Below are positions 26,257-36,074 of a stretch of 64,000 nt of DNA, piece by piece; the first letter of the stretch is position 1, and the number at the start of each line of letters is the position of its first letter. Source of the DNA: Chthoniobacter flavus (lineage in GTDB: Bacteria > Verrucomicrobiota > Verrucomicrobiia > Chthoniobacterales > JACTMZ01); contig CAMDUL010000008.1 in the NCBI GenBank assembly GCA_945878135.1, positions 1 through 64,000 of the forward strand. The letters run 5' to 3'. Position numbers and translations under genes: made by a program. Under the pieces are notes generated by a model. It saw only the letters and a list, made by a program, of their open reading frames with translations, did no database searches and was not told the DNA's origin.

Positions 26257-27148
26257 TCACGACGACACCGGAGCCTCTTCCTGCCGCCGCGGCCAGTCCG
26301 GCCGCACGGGCCTTGCGACGTTTCAAGGCGAACAAGATCGGCCTGTTCGCCCTCGGCCTAGTCTGCCTGCTCGGGGTGGTCGCGCTGACTTTCTTCATTC
26401 TCGACCGTCTCGGCATCCCGTGGCCGATGGATCCGAACGCGACCAATCTGGAGCGCAAGTTGATGCCGCCGGATTCGGTCAACTGGCTCGGGACGGACAA
26501 TCTCGGACGCGATGTCTTCAGCCGCCTGCTCAACGGCGCCTACATTTCACTCACCGTCGGTTTTGTTGCGGTGTTCGTTTCGCTCTCCATCGGCGTGACC
26601 GTCGGTGCGGTGGCGGGCTATTTCGGCAAGTGGGTCGACAATCTGATCATGCGCGTGGTCGATGCCATCATGTGCTTTCCGACGTTCTTTTTGATTCTCA
26701 CCGCGGTAGCGCTGGTCGGTCCGAGCATTTTCAACATCATCATCGTCATCGGTCTGGTCAGTTGGACCGGCACGGCGCGTCTGGTGCGGGCGGAATTTCT
26801 CACCCTGCGCGAATCCGCCTATGTGCAAGCCGCGCGGGCCCTCGGGCAGCGCGGTCCGAAAATCATCTTCCGCCACCTCCTGCCCAATGCGGCCGCCCCG
26901 ATCCTCGTCACCGCCGTGCTCGGCGTGCCCGAGGCCATCCTTGCCGAGGCCGGACTGAGCTTCCTCGGCTTCGGCGTGCAACCTCCCCAGGCCACGTGGG
27001 GCAACATCATTGCCGACGGAAAGACCTACATCCTCGATGCGTGGTGGCTTATTTTATTTCCCGGGCTTGCCATTCTCCTCGCCGCACTGTCGTTTTACCT
27101 GACTGGGGATGCGCTGCGGCAGGCGGTGGAAACCCGGTCGGAAAGACA

Positions 27149-27152
<4 letters not shown>
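26253..27152 (+). CDS. dppC: Peptide-type ABC transporter permease (DppC/OppC-like)
   Basis: 299 residues. After a short cytoplasmic lead come the family helix (NKIGLFALGLVCLLGVVALT), HWLGTDNLGRD-like NWLGTDNLGRDVFSRLLNGA, the EAA loop (LRESAYVQAARALGQRGPKII) and LPNAAAPILVTAVLGVPEAIL. It pairs with DppB to form the translocation channel. ATGA overlaps at both ends tie it to the neighbouring genes. Confidence 0.94.
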
Positions 27153-27991
<839 letters not shown>

Positions 27992-28009
27992 GTTATGTTT
28001 GCTGGCTTT

Positions 28010-28081
28010 TTGTAGCGGCGGTCTATGACCGTCGGAAACTTTGGGAAATCAGGCACCGGCGGTCATAGACCGCCGCTACAA
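28010..28081. repeat. 72-nt hairpin repeat, copy 2
   Basis: Two 26-nt inverted arms (28010-28035, 28056-28081) around a 20-nt loop. The arms agree with those of copy 1 (1556-1627) at nearly every position. Loops differ in sequence but end alike (AGGCA). It lies between dppD and the DUF309 gene and may terminate the ABC operon. Confidence 0.9.
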
Positions 28082-28120
28082 GCTGAACGATGGCTTGCAG
28101 GCGTTGGTAAAATTTCTCTC

Positions 28121-28570
28121 ATGCGGAAGCACGAACGCATCGCGGCACAGACGGCGGGATTGGACCCGCGCGGCGGATATCATCCTTGCTACCTCGAATA
28201 TTTCCGTCTCTTCAACGCGCAATTTTACTACGAGGCGCACGATGTGCTGGAACACATCTGGCTGGGGTCGGACGGGGAACGGTATCTTTTTTACAAGGCG
28301 CTGATCCAATTCGCCGGCGGTTACGTTCATTTGCAGCACCAGCACCGTGAGCCTGCCCACCGCATCCACGGACGCCGGCTGCGTCCGGCAGCGCGCTTGT
28401 TCCGGCGGTCGGCGGAATTGTTCGGGTTTTTGCCGGGGGAATACGAGGGCGTGATTGTCGCGGAGTTGGTGACAGTGGCGGTGGCCACGGCGGGGGAGCT
28501 GGAGGCGGCGGGATTCGCGGTCAATCCGTGGCATCCCGAGCGGGCGCCGGTTTTGCGGGGACCGGTTTAG
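28121..28570 (+). CDS. DUF309 domain protein
   Basis: 149 residues from ATG 28121. The DUF309 core is visible: YLEYFRLFNAQFYYEAHDVLEHIW (read FNAQFYYEAHDVLEHIWLG) and FYKALIQFAGGYVHLQHQH, an all-helical fold with conserved acidic and histidine residues. Function is unknown; the family resembles small metal-binding helical bundles. Its last 4 nt overlap the convergent MetS-like gene. Confidence 0.82.
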   Translation: MRKHERIAAQTAGLDPRGGYHPCYLEYFRLFNAQFYYEAHDVLEHIWLGSDGERYLFYKALIQFAGGYVHLQHQHREPAHRIHGRRLRPAARLFRRSAELFGFLPGEYEGVIVAELVTVAVATAGELEAAGFAVNPWHPERAPVLRGPV

Positions 28571-28752
28571 CGTCCGCGTTCCCCGCGCCTCCGCCGGCGC
28601 TCCTCCTCCTCGATCTCGAATTCGGTATCGAGGACGCCGTGGAGTTTGTCCGTCTTGCCCGGCGGGCGCAGGACGCGGGAGATGCACCAGAAGAAGAATG
28701 CCGTGGTGCCGCCGACCGAGAGGAGCATGATGATCCAGCCGCTGGTTGTCAT
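28567..28752 (-). CDS. Small single-helix subunit, MetS-like, of NSS transporter
   Basis: 61 residues: one membrane helix (SGWIIMLLSVGGTTAFFFWCI) and a charged cytoplasmic tail ending in an Arg run (EEEERRRRRGERGR). Its ATG overlaps the stop of the upstream NSS transporter by 4 nt. In Corynebacterium, MetP, an NSS methionine carrier, needs the small partner MetS encoded right after it; position, size and topology match. The assignment rests on context. Confidence 0.72.
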   Translation of the reverse strand: MTTSGWIIMLLSVGGTTAFFFWCISRVLRPPGKTDKLHGVLDTEFEIEEEERRRRRGERGR

Positions 28753-30311
28753 GAGGTGCGTTCCTCCATGCTCCAGCGTTTGACCGCGATCCGGATCCAC
28801 CAGAGGAAAAGGGCGAAGACGCCGGCGAGGAAGAGCATCGACCAGCGCACGGCGGGGTCCGAGGCGAAGGCTTCCACCCGGTCGCCCATGTCTTGCACGG
28901 CCCAAGCGGCGAAGACGACCAGCAGGTAAACGGGCGAGATGTATTTTATGACAAATCCGAACGCGCGCGGGACGCGCAGGTCGGCGCCGCGGTCGAGTTC
29001 CTCGAGTCCGCGCTGCGGAGTGAAGACCCATCCGAAGAGGAAGGTCTGCAGGCTGGCCAGCAGGTAGATGCAGAAGGTGCCGACCCAGAAGTCGAGGGTG
29101 TCCATGGCGGTGAGGTTCTTGCTGAACCAGACAACGAGCAGCGTGCCGGCCGTGCCGACGCCGCAGAGGAGGGCAACGGCGCGGGTGCGGGTCAGTCCGA
29201 GTCCCTCCTGGAGAAACGCGATGGCCGGTTGCAGCATGGAGAGCGAGCTGGTGATAGCGGCGAGGAAGAGGAGGAAGAACCAGAGGAAGCCGACCCAGCG
29301 TCCGAGCGGCATGGATTCGAAGACGAGCGGCAGGGTATTGAAGCCGAGAGCGAAGGTTCCGCCGACCGCGCCGGCCGCGCCGAGGAAGACGAAGGCCGCG
29401 GGGATGGTGATCATGCCGCCGAGGGAGACTTCGAAAAATTCGTTGCCTGCCACCGCGGTGGTCGAACTCAAGGCGATGTCGTCATCGCGTTTCATGTAGC
29501 TGGCGTAGGTGATAATCACGCCGAAACCGACCGAGAGGGAAAAGAAAATCTGACCGGCGGCTTCCATCCACATTTTGCCATTGGCCAGTTGTTCCCAGAT
29601 CGACTTACCGCCGGCGTCGAGGTTCCACATCTGGCCGAGTCCGGCGAGGACATTGAGTTCCGGTTTCGAAGGGTCGGGCGTGCCGAGAGTGAGGACGCGC
29701 ACGAGAACGAGGAGCGCGCAGATGACCAGCGCGGGCATGGCCCAGAGGCAGAAAAGCTCGATGCCGCGGGTCAGTCCGCGGTTGATGAGGATGAAGTTGA
29801 GGGCGATGCAGATGACGAGAAAGACAAGCGGCGTGCCGAGGAAGCCGGCGAAGATGGAGGCATCGGCTTCCATCCCGGTGTAGCCGGCGAAAAACCTCTG
29901 GTAGGCCTCGGGGTCGCGTCCGAGATCCATCGCGCCGGTCAGGTAATGCCACGCATAGCCGAGGCACCATGACTCGATGAAGACATAATACATGTAGATG
30001 ACCACGGGCACGATGAGTCCGAGGACACCGAGGTAGGGTGCGGCCTTGTTTTTCCAGATGAGGCGGAAAATGCCCGGAGCGGAGTGGTGCCCGCGCGTCC
30101 CGCCGTAGCGCCCCATCGACCACTCGGCCCACGCGAGGGGCAAGCCGAGGAGGAGAAGCGCGACGAAATAGGGGATCATGAAGGCCCCGCCGTCGTATTT
30201 GGCGGCGAGGCCGGGGAAGCGGAGGAAGTTGCCGAGGCCGACCGCGCTGCCGGTCACCGCGAGGATGACCCCGATCCGGGTGGACCAGTTTTCCGGCGCG
30301 GGACGGTTCAT
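28749..30311 (-). CDS. Sodium-dependent transporter, NSS (SLC6-like) family
   Basis: 520 residues, about twelve helices. The NSS signature near the start is WSTRIGVILAVTGSAVGLGN with FLRFPGLAAKYDGGAFMIPYF, forming the Na+ and substrate site in helix 1. GIELFCLWAMPALVI and SVGFGVIITYASYM follow in mid-protein. Members import amino acids with sodium; substrate is unknown, methionine/alanine-type being plausible from the MetS-like partner. It lies 9 nt downstream of gpmA and upstream of the small subunit. Confidence 0.93.
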   Translation of the reverse strand: MNRPAPENWSTRIGVILAVTGSAVGLGNFLRFPGLAAKYDGGAFMIPYFVALLLLGLPLAWAEWSMGRYGGTRGHHSAPGIFRLIWKNKAAPYLGVLGLIVPVVIYMYYVFIESWCLGYAWHYLTGAMDLGRDPEAYQRFFAGYTGMEADASIFAGFLGTPLVFLVICIALNFILINRGLTRGIELFCLWAMPALVICALLVLVRVLTLGTPDPSKPELNVLAGLGQMWNLDAGGKSIWEQLANGKMWMEAAGQIFFSLSVGFGVIITYASYMKRDDDIALSSTTAVAGNEFFEVSLGGMITIPAAFVFLGAAGAVGGTFALGFNTLPLVFESMPLGRWVGFLWFFLLFLAAITSSLSMLQPAIAFLQEGLGLTRTRAVALLCGVGTAGTLLVVWFSKNLTAMDTLDFWVGTFCIYLLASLQTFLFGWVFTPQRGLEELDRGADLRVPRAFGFVIKYISPVYLLVVFAAWAVQDMGDRVEAFASDPAVRWSMLFLAGVFALFLWWIRIAVKRWSMEERTS

Positions 30312-30320
30312 GGCGGGGGG

Positions 30321-31067
30321 CTACTTGGCTTTGCCCTGCGAGGCGACGGCGGCCATGGCAGCGGCGACGGCTTCCTGGTCGCCGAGGTAGTAGTGCTTGA
30401 GTGGCTTGAGGTCGGCGTCGAGTTCGTAAACCAGCGGCACGCCGGTCGGGATGTTGAGCTTGAGGACTTCTTCCTCGGACAAATTGTCGAGGTATTTGAC
30501 CAGGGCGCGCAACGAATTGCCGTGGGCGGCGATGACGACTTTCCGGCCGGCCTTGACCTGCGGGGCGATGACCTGATGCCAGTAGGGCAGGAAGCGGTCG
30601 ACCGTATCCTTGAGGCATTCGGTGAGCGGAAGTTCGGCGGCCGGGACGTCCTTGTAGCGCGGGTCGTGACCCGGATAGCGCTCGTCGGATTTCTCCAGCG
30701 GCGGCGGGGGGATGTCATAGCTGCGGCGCCAGACGAGCACCTGGTCCTCGCCGTATTGGGCGGCGGTTTCGGATTTGTTCAGTCCCTGCAGTCCGCCGTA
30801 GTGGCGCTCGTTGAGCCGCCAGGTTTTTTCCACCGGGATCCAAAGCTCGTCGAGTTCGTCGAGGACGATCCAAAGGGTGCGCAGGGCGCGTTTGAGCACC
30901 GAGCAGTAGGCGAGGTCGAACGAATAGCCGTCCTTTTTCAGGACTTCCCCGGCAGCCTTGGCTTCCTTGCGGCCCTGTTCGGTCAGATCGACATCGGTCC
31001 ATCCGGTGAAGCGGTTTTCCTTGTTCCACGTGCTTTCGCCGTGCCTGAGCAATACGAGTTTGTGCAT
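30321..31067 (-). CDS. gpmA: 2,3-bisphosphoglycerate-dependent phosphoglycerate mutase
   Basis: 248 residues from ATG 31067. Catalytic [18 protein letters not shown] has the phosphohistidine; [25 protein letters not shown] and the second histidine in [15 protein letters not shown] are all canonical. It interconverts 3- and 2-phosphoglycerate. It heads a minus-strand unit with the NSS transporter. It is divergent from the histidine phosphatase, an apparent distant relative. Confidence 0.96.
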   Translation of the reverse strand: MHKLVLLRHGESTWNKENRFTGWTDVDLTEQGRKEAKAAGEVLKKDGYSFDLAYCSVLKRALRTLWIVLDELDELWIPVEKTWRLNERHYGGLQGLNKSETAAQYGEDQVLVWRRSYDIPPPPLEKSDERYPGHDPRYKDVPAAELPLTECLKDTVDRFLPYWHQVIAPQVKAGRKVVIAAHGNSLRALVKYLDNLSEEEVLKLNIPTGVPLVYELDADLKPLKHYYLGDQEAVAAAMAAVASQGKAK

Positions 31068-31147
31068 AAAATGAGCGGCTGCAAACCGCGCGGGTTGCAA
31101 TTGGCCGGACGCCGTCTATAGGGAATCACCCGCGCTCGCGCAAGGAC

Positions 31148-31789
31148 ATGAAGACCGTCTACCTCATCCGCCATGGAGAAACCGACCACAACGCCGAGGG
31201 GCGGGCCATGGGGCAGATGGATATTCCGCTCAACGCGCGCGGACTCGACCAGGCGCGCCAGACGGCGGAATTCCTCCGGCGCTATCCGATCGAGCGCATC
31301 GTGAGCAGCGATCTCGGGCGGGCCGTGGCGACGGCGGAACCGTTGGCCGGGGCACTCGGGCTGGCGGTCGAACCGGACGCGCGTTTGCGCGAGTTGAGTT
31401 TCGGGATCCTCGAGGGAAAGACCGTGGCCGAGTGCGAACTGGCCGACCCGGACGCGGTGGAGCGCTGGCGCAGCGGGGATTTCGACGCGGCTCTGCCGGG
31501 CGGCGAGTCGCGGCGTGCCTTGATGAAGCGCACAAGGGAAGTACTCGAAGAGATTGTCGCCGGACCGCAGGCGCATGTCGCCTTGTTCAGTCACGGCGGG
31601 GCGCTCAACGCGTTGCACACGCACATGCTCGAGCACGGGAACCCGGCGCCGCGCGAGCACATCCCGCGCGCGTTCCGTTTCCACAATGCCGCGGTGAGCA
31701 TGGCGGCATGGGCGGAGGACCAGTGGCGCTTCCTTGTGGTCAATTCCACTTTCCACCTCACCGAAGAGTCGCGGCAGTTGCTTTATTGA
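31148..31789 (+). CDS. Histidine phosphatase family protein (PGAM-like)
   Basis: 213 residues. LIRHGETDHNAEGR (phospho-His), IVSSDLGRAVATAEPLA, ELSFGILEGKT and the second catalytic His in FSHGGALNAL. It belongs to the broad-specificity phosphatase branch (CobC/GpmB-like), which includes alpha-ribazole, sugar and PGA phosphatases; substrate cannot be assigned. It is shorter than GpmA and lacks the mutase-specific insert. Confidence 0.9.
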   Translation: MKTVYLIRHGETDHNAEGRAMGQMDIPLNARGLDQARQTAEFLRRYPIERIVSSDLGRAVATAEPLAGALGLAVEPDARLRELSFGILEGKTVAECELADPDAVERWRSGDFDAALPGGESRRALMKRTREVLEEIVAGPQAHVALFSHGGALNALHTHMLEHGNPAPREHIPRAFRFHNAAVSMAAWAEDQWRFLVVNSTFHLTEESRQLLY

Positions 31790-31809
31790 CCGGGCCCGGT
31801 GCGCATCGG

Positions 31810-32745
31810 TCAGCCGGAGGCCGGCAAGATCACGAGGCCGGACTCGATTTGCTTCCGGCGCGGCTCGAGGAACGGCGGCAGGGAAAGTGCCGATCCGAGC
31901 GCTTCGAGCGGCTCGTCCGCGGTGAAGCCGGGCTCGTCGGTGGCGATTTCGATGAGGATGCCGTTGGGTTCGCGGAAATAGAGGCTGCGGAACCAGTGGC
32001 GGTCAACCGGGCCGCTGTTCGGCATGCCCGATGCGGCCAAATGCCGCGCCCAAGCTTGGTAATCGGCCAGCGTGGTGCGGAGGGCCAGATGATGCACACC
32101 GCCGGCGCCTTGGCGCGCGGCAGGAGTATCCGGATCGACTCGCAAATGAAGTTCGCGGGCCGCTCCGGCGCTTGCGCCGATCCGGTAGACGTGCACGTCG
32201 CGTCCGTCCATCGGGTAGGTGCCGGTGATTTCGAGGTGCAGGATTTCGCGAAAGACGCGGTCGGTCGGTTCGAAGGCCGGCACGCTGAGGAGCAGGGGAC
32301 CCAAACCGCGGATCTGGTGCCCGGCGGGAACGGAACTGCGTTCCCACACCGAGGCCGCCGGTTCCGCGTCGACGACGAAGCTCAAGCGTTGCCCTTCGGG
32401 GTCCGCAAAATCCAAGACCGGCCTCCCGTGGCGCTCGGTGACGGGATCCTGCAAGCCCAGCCGATCGCGCCACCACTCGAGCGTGGCGACGCTGCCGACG
32501 CGCAATCCGGTCCGGGTCACGCTGCGTGTGCCGCGGCGCTCGGGTGCGGCGGGCCAGTCGAAAAAAGTCAGGTCGGTCCCCGGCGTGCCGGCGCCGTCGG
32601 CGTAAAAAAGATGGTAGGCCGAGACGTCATCCTGGTTGACCGTCTTCTTGACCAGGCGCAGTCCGAGGGTGCGCGTGTAAAAATCATGGTTGTCGCCTGC
32701 GCGCGCGGTGATCGCGGTGACATGGTGGAGGCCGTGGAGTTTCAT
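31810..32745 (-). CDS. VOC-family ring-cleaving dioxygenase-like protein (MhqO-like)
   Basis: 311 residues, two vicinal-oxygen-chelate halves. MKLHGLHHVTAITA carries a metal His near residue 8; the second half has GVHHLALRT and FREPNGILIEIATDEPGF with the Glu ligand. Relatives in Bacillus (MhqA/MhqO) protect against quinones. Its ATG overlaps the DUF2071 gene by 4 nt, making it the last gene of a four-gene minus-strand operon. Confidence 0.88.
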   Translation of the reverse strand: MKLHGLHHVTAITARAGDNHDFYTRTLGLRLVKKTVNQDDVSAYHLFYADGAGTPGTDLTFFDWPAAPERRGTRSVTRTGLRVGSVATLEWWRDRLGLQDPVTERHGRPVLDFADPEGQRLSFVVDAEPAASVWERSSVPAGHQIRGLGPLLLSVPAFEPTDRVFREILHLEITGTYPMDGRDVHVYRIGASAGAARELHLRVDPDTPAARQGAGGVHHLALRTTLADYQAWARHLAASGMPNSGPVDRHWFRSLYFREPNGILIEIATDEPGFTADEPLEALGSALSLPPFLEPRRKQIESGLVILPASG

Positions 32746-33464
32746 GGGACTTTTTCCAAGGCGAGGATCCGGACATCGACGCCATCGGCGTGGCAGGTGT
32801 GCCGGGGTTGCGGGTCCAGACCGGGAAAACCATCGAGGGCCGCCGGTGTGGTGGAGAGCTCGCGGACTCCGGCCTCGCGGAATCGGTAGGGCGGGTGGGC
32901 CACCGTGCCGCGGTAGAGGCGGCCGCCGCGGGAGGCGTAGAGGTGATATCGCTCGAGAAGAAAAAACTCCAAGCTGTCTTCCGCCGCCGTGCGCCGCTCT
33001 CCGTGCGGGCTCCAGACGTAACGTGATTCCGCACCGGTGCCGCGCCGGGTGGAGCGGTAGTCGATGGTTTCCCCGAAGTCGGCCCGCATCGTCGCGTGGC
33101 GGTAGGGGAGGCGGAAGATTTTTTGCGCGATGAGGACGGCAAGTGCTTGGTTGCAGTCGAGCGAGTAGAACCAGACGCCGGGCACGCCGCGGTCGTCGTG
33201 AACGTACGTGCGGACATTGAGTTCGAGAAAATTCGAGAGCGGCCCGACGGCGGGCAGTCCGGCGGGACGCACGGCGCGCATGGCGAAGGGCACGATGCCC
33301 AGCCAGGCGCGGCCGTCGAAGGTGTCGGCGTGGAGTCCGTCCGGAAGAGTGCGCTGGACGAAATCGCGCTCGAGGGACCAGTGGAGAAAAAGAAGATGCT
33401 CCCAGCGCTGATGCATGACGGCGCAGCGGGCGGCTTCACGTTGTCCGGGTGCCGGCGGGGTCAT
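32742..33464 (-). CDS. DUF2071 family protein (YqjF-like)
   Basis: 240 residues. The family core is recognisable: WEHLLFLHWSLERDFVQRTL, PFAMRAVRPAGLPAVG, NFLELNVRTYVHDDRGVPGVW and FFLLERYHLYASRGGRLYRG. YqjF of Bacillus is linked to quinone/electrophile resistance with MhqO-type dioxygenases, which fits the next gene here. GTG/ATG choice: ATG 33464 overlaps the methyltransferase stop (ATGA); an inner ATG at 33416 (MHQRWEHLL) is a possible alternative. Confidence 0.85.
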   Translation of the reverse strand: MTPPAPGQREAARCAVMHQRWEHLLFLHWSLERDFVQRTLPDGLHADTFDGRAWLGIVPFAMRAVRPAGLPAVGPLSNFLELNVRTYVHDDRGVPGVWFYSLDCNQALAVLIAQKIFRLPYRHATMRADFGETIDYRSTRRGTGAESRYVWSPHGERRTAAEDSLEFFLLERYHLYASRGGRLYRGTVAHPPYRFREAGVRELSTTPAALDGFPGLDPQPRHTCHADGVDVRILALEKVP

Positions 33465-34582
33465 GCGAAAAGTTCATGCCGCGCATCGCGGGCGAAGCGG
33501 AAAGCGGCGAGGGGTGCGGCCGGGTGTTTGGCGAGGGCGAGAAATTTGAAGGAAGTTCCCATGCTTTCGGGATGGAGCAGCTGGCGCAGGGCCCGCATTT
33601 CGCGGGCGGCTTCGTTGGTGAGTCGGCTTCCGGGCATGTCCGGAAAGACCTGCGCGGCGAGTGCGGTCAGAGCGTGGTGCTGGTCGGTGAAACCGGCGAG
33701 GGACAGTCCGGCCCGCTCCCCTGCGCGGGCCGCCGCGGTGAAATCGACATGTGCGGTGAGGTCCTGCGAACCGGGATCGGCCAGCGGATCATCGAGGCGT
33801 TGGTGCCCGCGGTAAGCGGCGAGGGTTCCGGCTGCGCGGGCGGGTTGGTGGCGGATGGCGGAGGGATGCCCGTAGTCGACAAGCAGGAGCCAACCGCTTT
33901 GCAGTCGCGAGGCGACAGCCTGCAGCCAGGGGGCGAGGGACGGGCAAACTTCGGTCACGAAACGGGGAATCTCCCCGGGCACCTGTGGTGTTTCGCCGGA
34001 CCAAGGTGCGTCGACGAAGACAAAGTTCGTGCCGTCATGGTCGACGCGTCGCTCCCGCCAGACGGTTTGCTCGCGAACGAGGATTTTGACGGGGAAAGCG
34101 TCGAGGAGTTCGTTGGCGAAAAAGACGCCGTTGAACGCGGGCAGTTCGTCCTCGTGCGCGACGTGGGTGAGGTGACCGGACCACGGGGCGAGCGTCTGTT
34201 GCTGGCGGAGGCGCAGACCGGGAAGGGGTTCGACGACGAGGACGCGCGGCAATGGTCCGTTCCAGGCCGCGAGGATGTCGGCGAGAAGCTGTCCGTCGTC
34301 GGCCCCTTGTTCGACGAGCGTGAAGTCGCCGGGGTTCCCCAGTTGTTCCCGCATTTCGAGGAATTGCGCGGCGAGAAGTTTTCCGAAGACCGGACCGACG
34401 CTCACGCTGGTGAAAAAGTCCCCGCGCTGCCCGGTGCGCGGCCGGTCCGACGCGTAATACCCTCCGAGCGGGTGGTAGAGTGCGACGGCCATGAATTCGT
34501 CGAAGCCGACGGGTCCGTGCCGCGCGATGCGGTCGCGGAGTTCGGCCGCGGGTCCGTCAGGGCCGGGTGATTTCCCGGACAT
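33461..34582 (-). CDS. SAM-dependent methyltransferase, MidA/NDUFAF7 family
   Basis: 373 residues from ATG 34582 (ATG 34600 is an alternative). Typical elements: PVGFDEFMAVALYHPLGGYY at the N-terminus, DFFTSVSVGPVFGKLLA, the cofactor motif FTLVEQGADDGQLLADIL and FFANELLDAFPVK. The mitochondrial homologue methylates an arginine of complex I subunit NDUFS2; the bacterial target is unknown. The Gly-rich loop is changed to GADDG. It overlaps the upstream membrane-protein gene by 26 nt and DUF2071 by 4 nt. Confidence 0.9.
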   Translation of the reverse strand: MSGKSPGPDGPAAELRDRIARHGPVGFDEFMAVALYHPLGGYYASDRPRTGQRGDFFTSVSVGPVFGKLLAAQFLEMREQLGNPGDFTLVEQGADDGQLLADILAAWNGPLPRVLVVEPLPGLRLRQQQTLAPWSGHLTHVAHEDELPAFNGVFFANELLDAFPVKILVREQTVWRERRVDHDGTNFVFVDAPWSGETPQVPGEIPRFVTEVCPSLAPWLQAVASRLQSGWLLLVDYGHPSAIRHQPARAAGTLAAYRGHQRLDDPLADPGSQDLTAHVDFTAAARAGERAGLSLAGFTDQHHALTALAAQVFPDMPGSRLTNEAAREMRALRQLLHPESMGTSFKFLALAKHPAAPLAAFRFARDARHELFA

Positions 34583-35963
34583 AAACGTTGACGAATCCAT
34601 CGGCTCCTTCCTCGACGCGGTCGATGCGGAAGGGGCGCGAGGAGTCGCGGCGGAAGGTCTGTCCTTGGGCCGGCGGCGTGGCGCCGGCGGGAAAGTCGGC
34701 GATGATCCGCACATTCCGCGGGGCCCGGCGTCCGCGGAGGATGGCGCGTCCGCCTCCCGTGCCGGCCACGCTGAACTCGCCGGAGAGGTAGACGGGGTCG
34801 GCGGGGGCGCCTTGACCCGCGAGGTTGCGTGCGGCGTTGGCATCGAGGAGCCGCCCGCGCGGCATGCGGCCCGCGTCATAGAGAGTCCAATTCCGCGCGC
34901 CGCTTTCCGGCGCAGGCGTGGCGGCCGGCGGCGTGGCCGCGGTAAAGGGTTCCAGCGCGGCGGTCGGAGCCGGTGTCGGCGCGGGAGCGTCGGCTCCGGC
35001 GGGTTCGGCCCGGGCGACGGGCACGTCTTCGCCGGCGGTGTCCACGGCCACGGCCCGGGCGACGGGCACGCCGTCGATCATTTCGGTGGTGCCCGGCGGC
35101 GGGACGGCGGGAACGGGCGCGGCCTCCGGATTGGCCGCCTCGGTTTTTTGCACGCGCATCAGCGCGGGCGCGGAGGAATCGTCCGCCAGGCCGGCGCGCT
35201 CGAGGTATCCGGCGTAGTATTCCTCGGCTTTCTCCACCGCGGCCTGGTTGAGGACGGGGAGGCCGGCCGAGATTTTGAGGGAGACCGGGGGTTCGAGGCT
35301 GAAGGTGCCGGTGTCGTCGGTCGAGGTGTAGCTGCCGTAGAGGAGCGGCACCGCGGTGAGGTTGAGGCGGCCGTCGGGCAGGCGGCGCGCATTGATCACG
35401 GCGGTGAGGTCGAGGGTTCGCGCCAGCGTGAGGTCGAGGCCGGTTTGCAGCATGCGTTCGAGGTTGCCCACGTTTTTCTCCTCGGCGGGGAAGATGATCT
35501 CGAGGAGCAGAGACGGATTGTCGGTCGAGCGGGCGAGGGCCACCACGCCGCTCGTGACAAAGTTGTTCGGCCCGAGACGGAAGACGCCCATGATATTGAA
35601 GGAGCCCGTGACATAAGGGACGCGGTCTTTGCTCTGGTAGTAATTGCGCAGGTAGTTGCGCAGGAGGAGGTCGCTGGCCGCGTCGAGTTGCGCGGGCGAC
35701 TGGTCCCCGTAGCGCTCGAGGAGTTTATCCGCGTCGAGAAACCGGCCGCGCGGCGCGGCGGTCAGTTTGAAGCGTTTCGGCGGGTCGACCTTGCCGAGGG
35801 AACGCAGGACGCGGTAGCTGAAGGCGTTCTCGGGGTGGCCGAAAACATAGAAGCTGCCGATCCAGCAGGTCGCCGCGAAGAGGGCGAGGAGGATGATGAA
35901 GACGGTCCAGACGAAAAGGTTGTCGTCGCCGCCCGCGTGCCCGAGGGAGGTGCGTTTAGGCAT
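34557..35963 (-). CDS. Membrane-anchored protein with duplicated domain, unknown function
   Basis: 468 residues. One membrane helix (FVWTVFIILLALFAATCWIG, about 15-37) anchors a large, probably extracytoplasmic part. A first module (PRGRFLDADKLLERYGDQ to PYVTGSFNIMGVFRLGP) recurs near the C-terminus (PRGRLLDANAARNLAGQG to PVYLSGEFSVAGTG), separated by a beta-rich middle domain and a Pro/Ala-rich linker (about 300-375). No family is recognised. It is the first gene of the operon with MidA, DUF2071 and VOC proteins. Upstream sequence to 36827 is antisense to mutL and is excluded; ATG 35963 begins MPKRTSLGHAGGDD. Confidence 0.82.
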   Translation of the reverse strand: MPKRTSLGHAGGDDNLFVWTVFIILLALFAATCWIGSFYVFGHPENAFSYRVLRSLGKVDPPKRFKLTAAPRGRFLDADKLLERYGDQSPAQLDAASDLLLRNYLRNYYQSKDRVPYVTGSFNIMGVFRLGPNNFVTSGVVALARSTDNPSLLLEIIFPAEEKNVGNLERMLQTGLDLTLARTLDLTAVINARRLPDGRLNLTAVPLLYGSYTSTDDTGTFSLEPPVSLKISAGLPVLNQAAVEKAEEYYAGYLERAGLADDSSAPALMRVQKTEAANPEAAPVPAVPPPGTTEMIDGVPVARAVAVDTAGEDVPVARAEPAGADAPAPTPAPTAALEPFTAATPPAATPAPESGARNWTLYDAGRMPRGRLLDANAARNLAGQGAPADPVYLSGEFSVAGTGGGRAILRGRRAPRNVRIIADFPAGATPPAQGQTFRRDSSRPFRIDRVEEGADGFVNVYVREITRP

Positions 35964-36074
35964 GGGATCGGCAGTTCCGGCGCGCGGGCATTGAGTCGTG
36001 GTGTCGGCGCATGTAAGAAAGCCGAGTGTCTCTAAATCAGGCGGTGCGTCCAAGTCAAACGGGAGGCGATTTCC

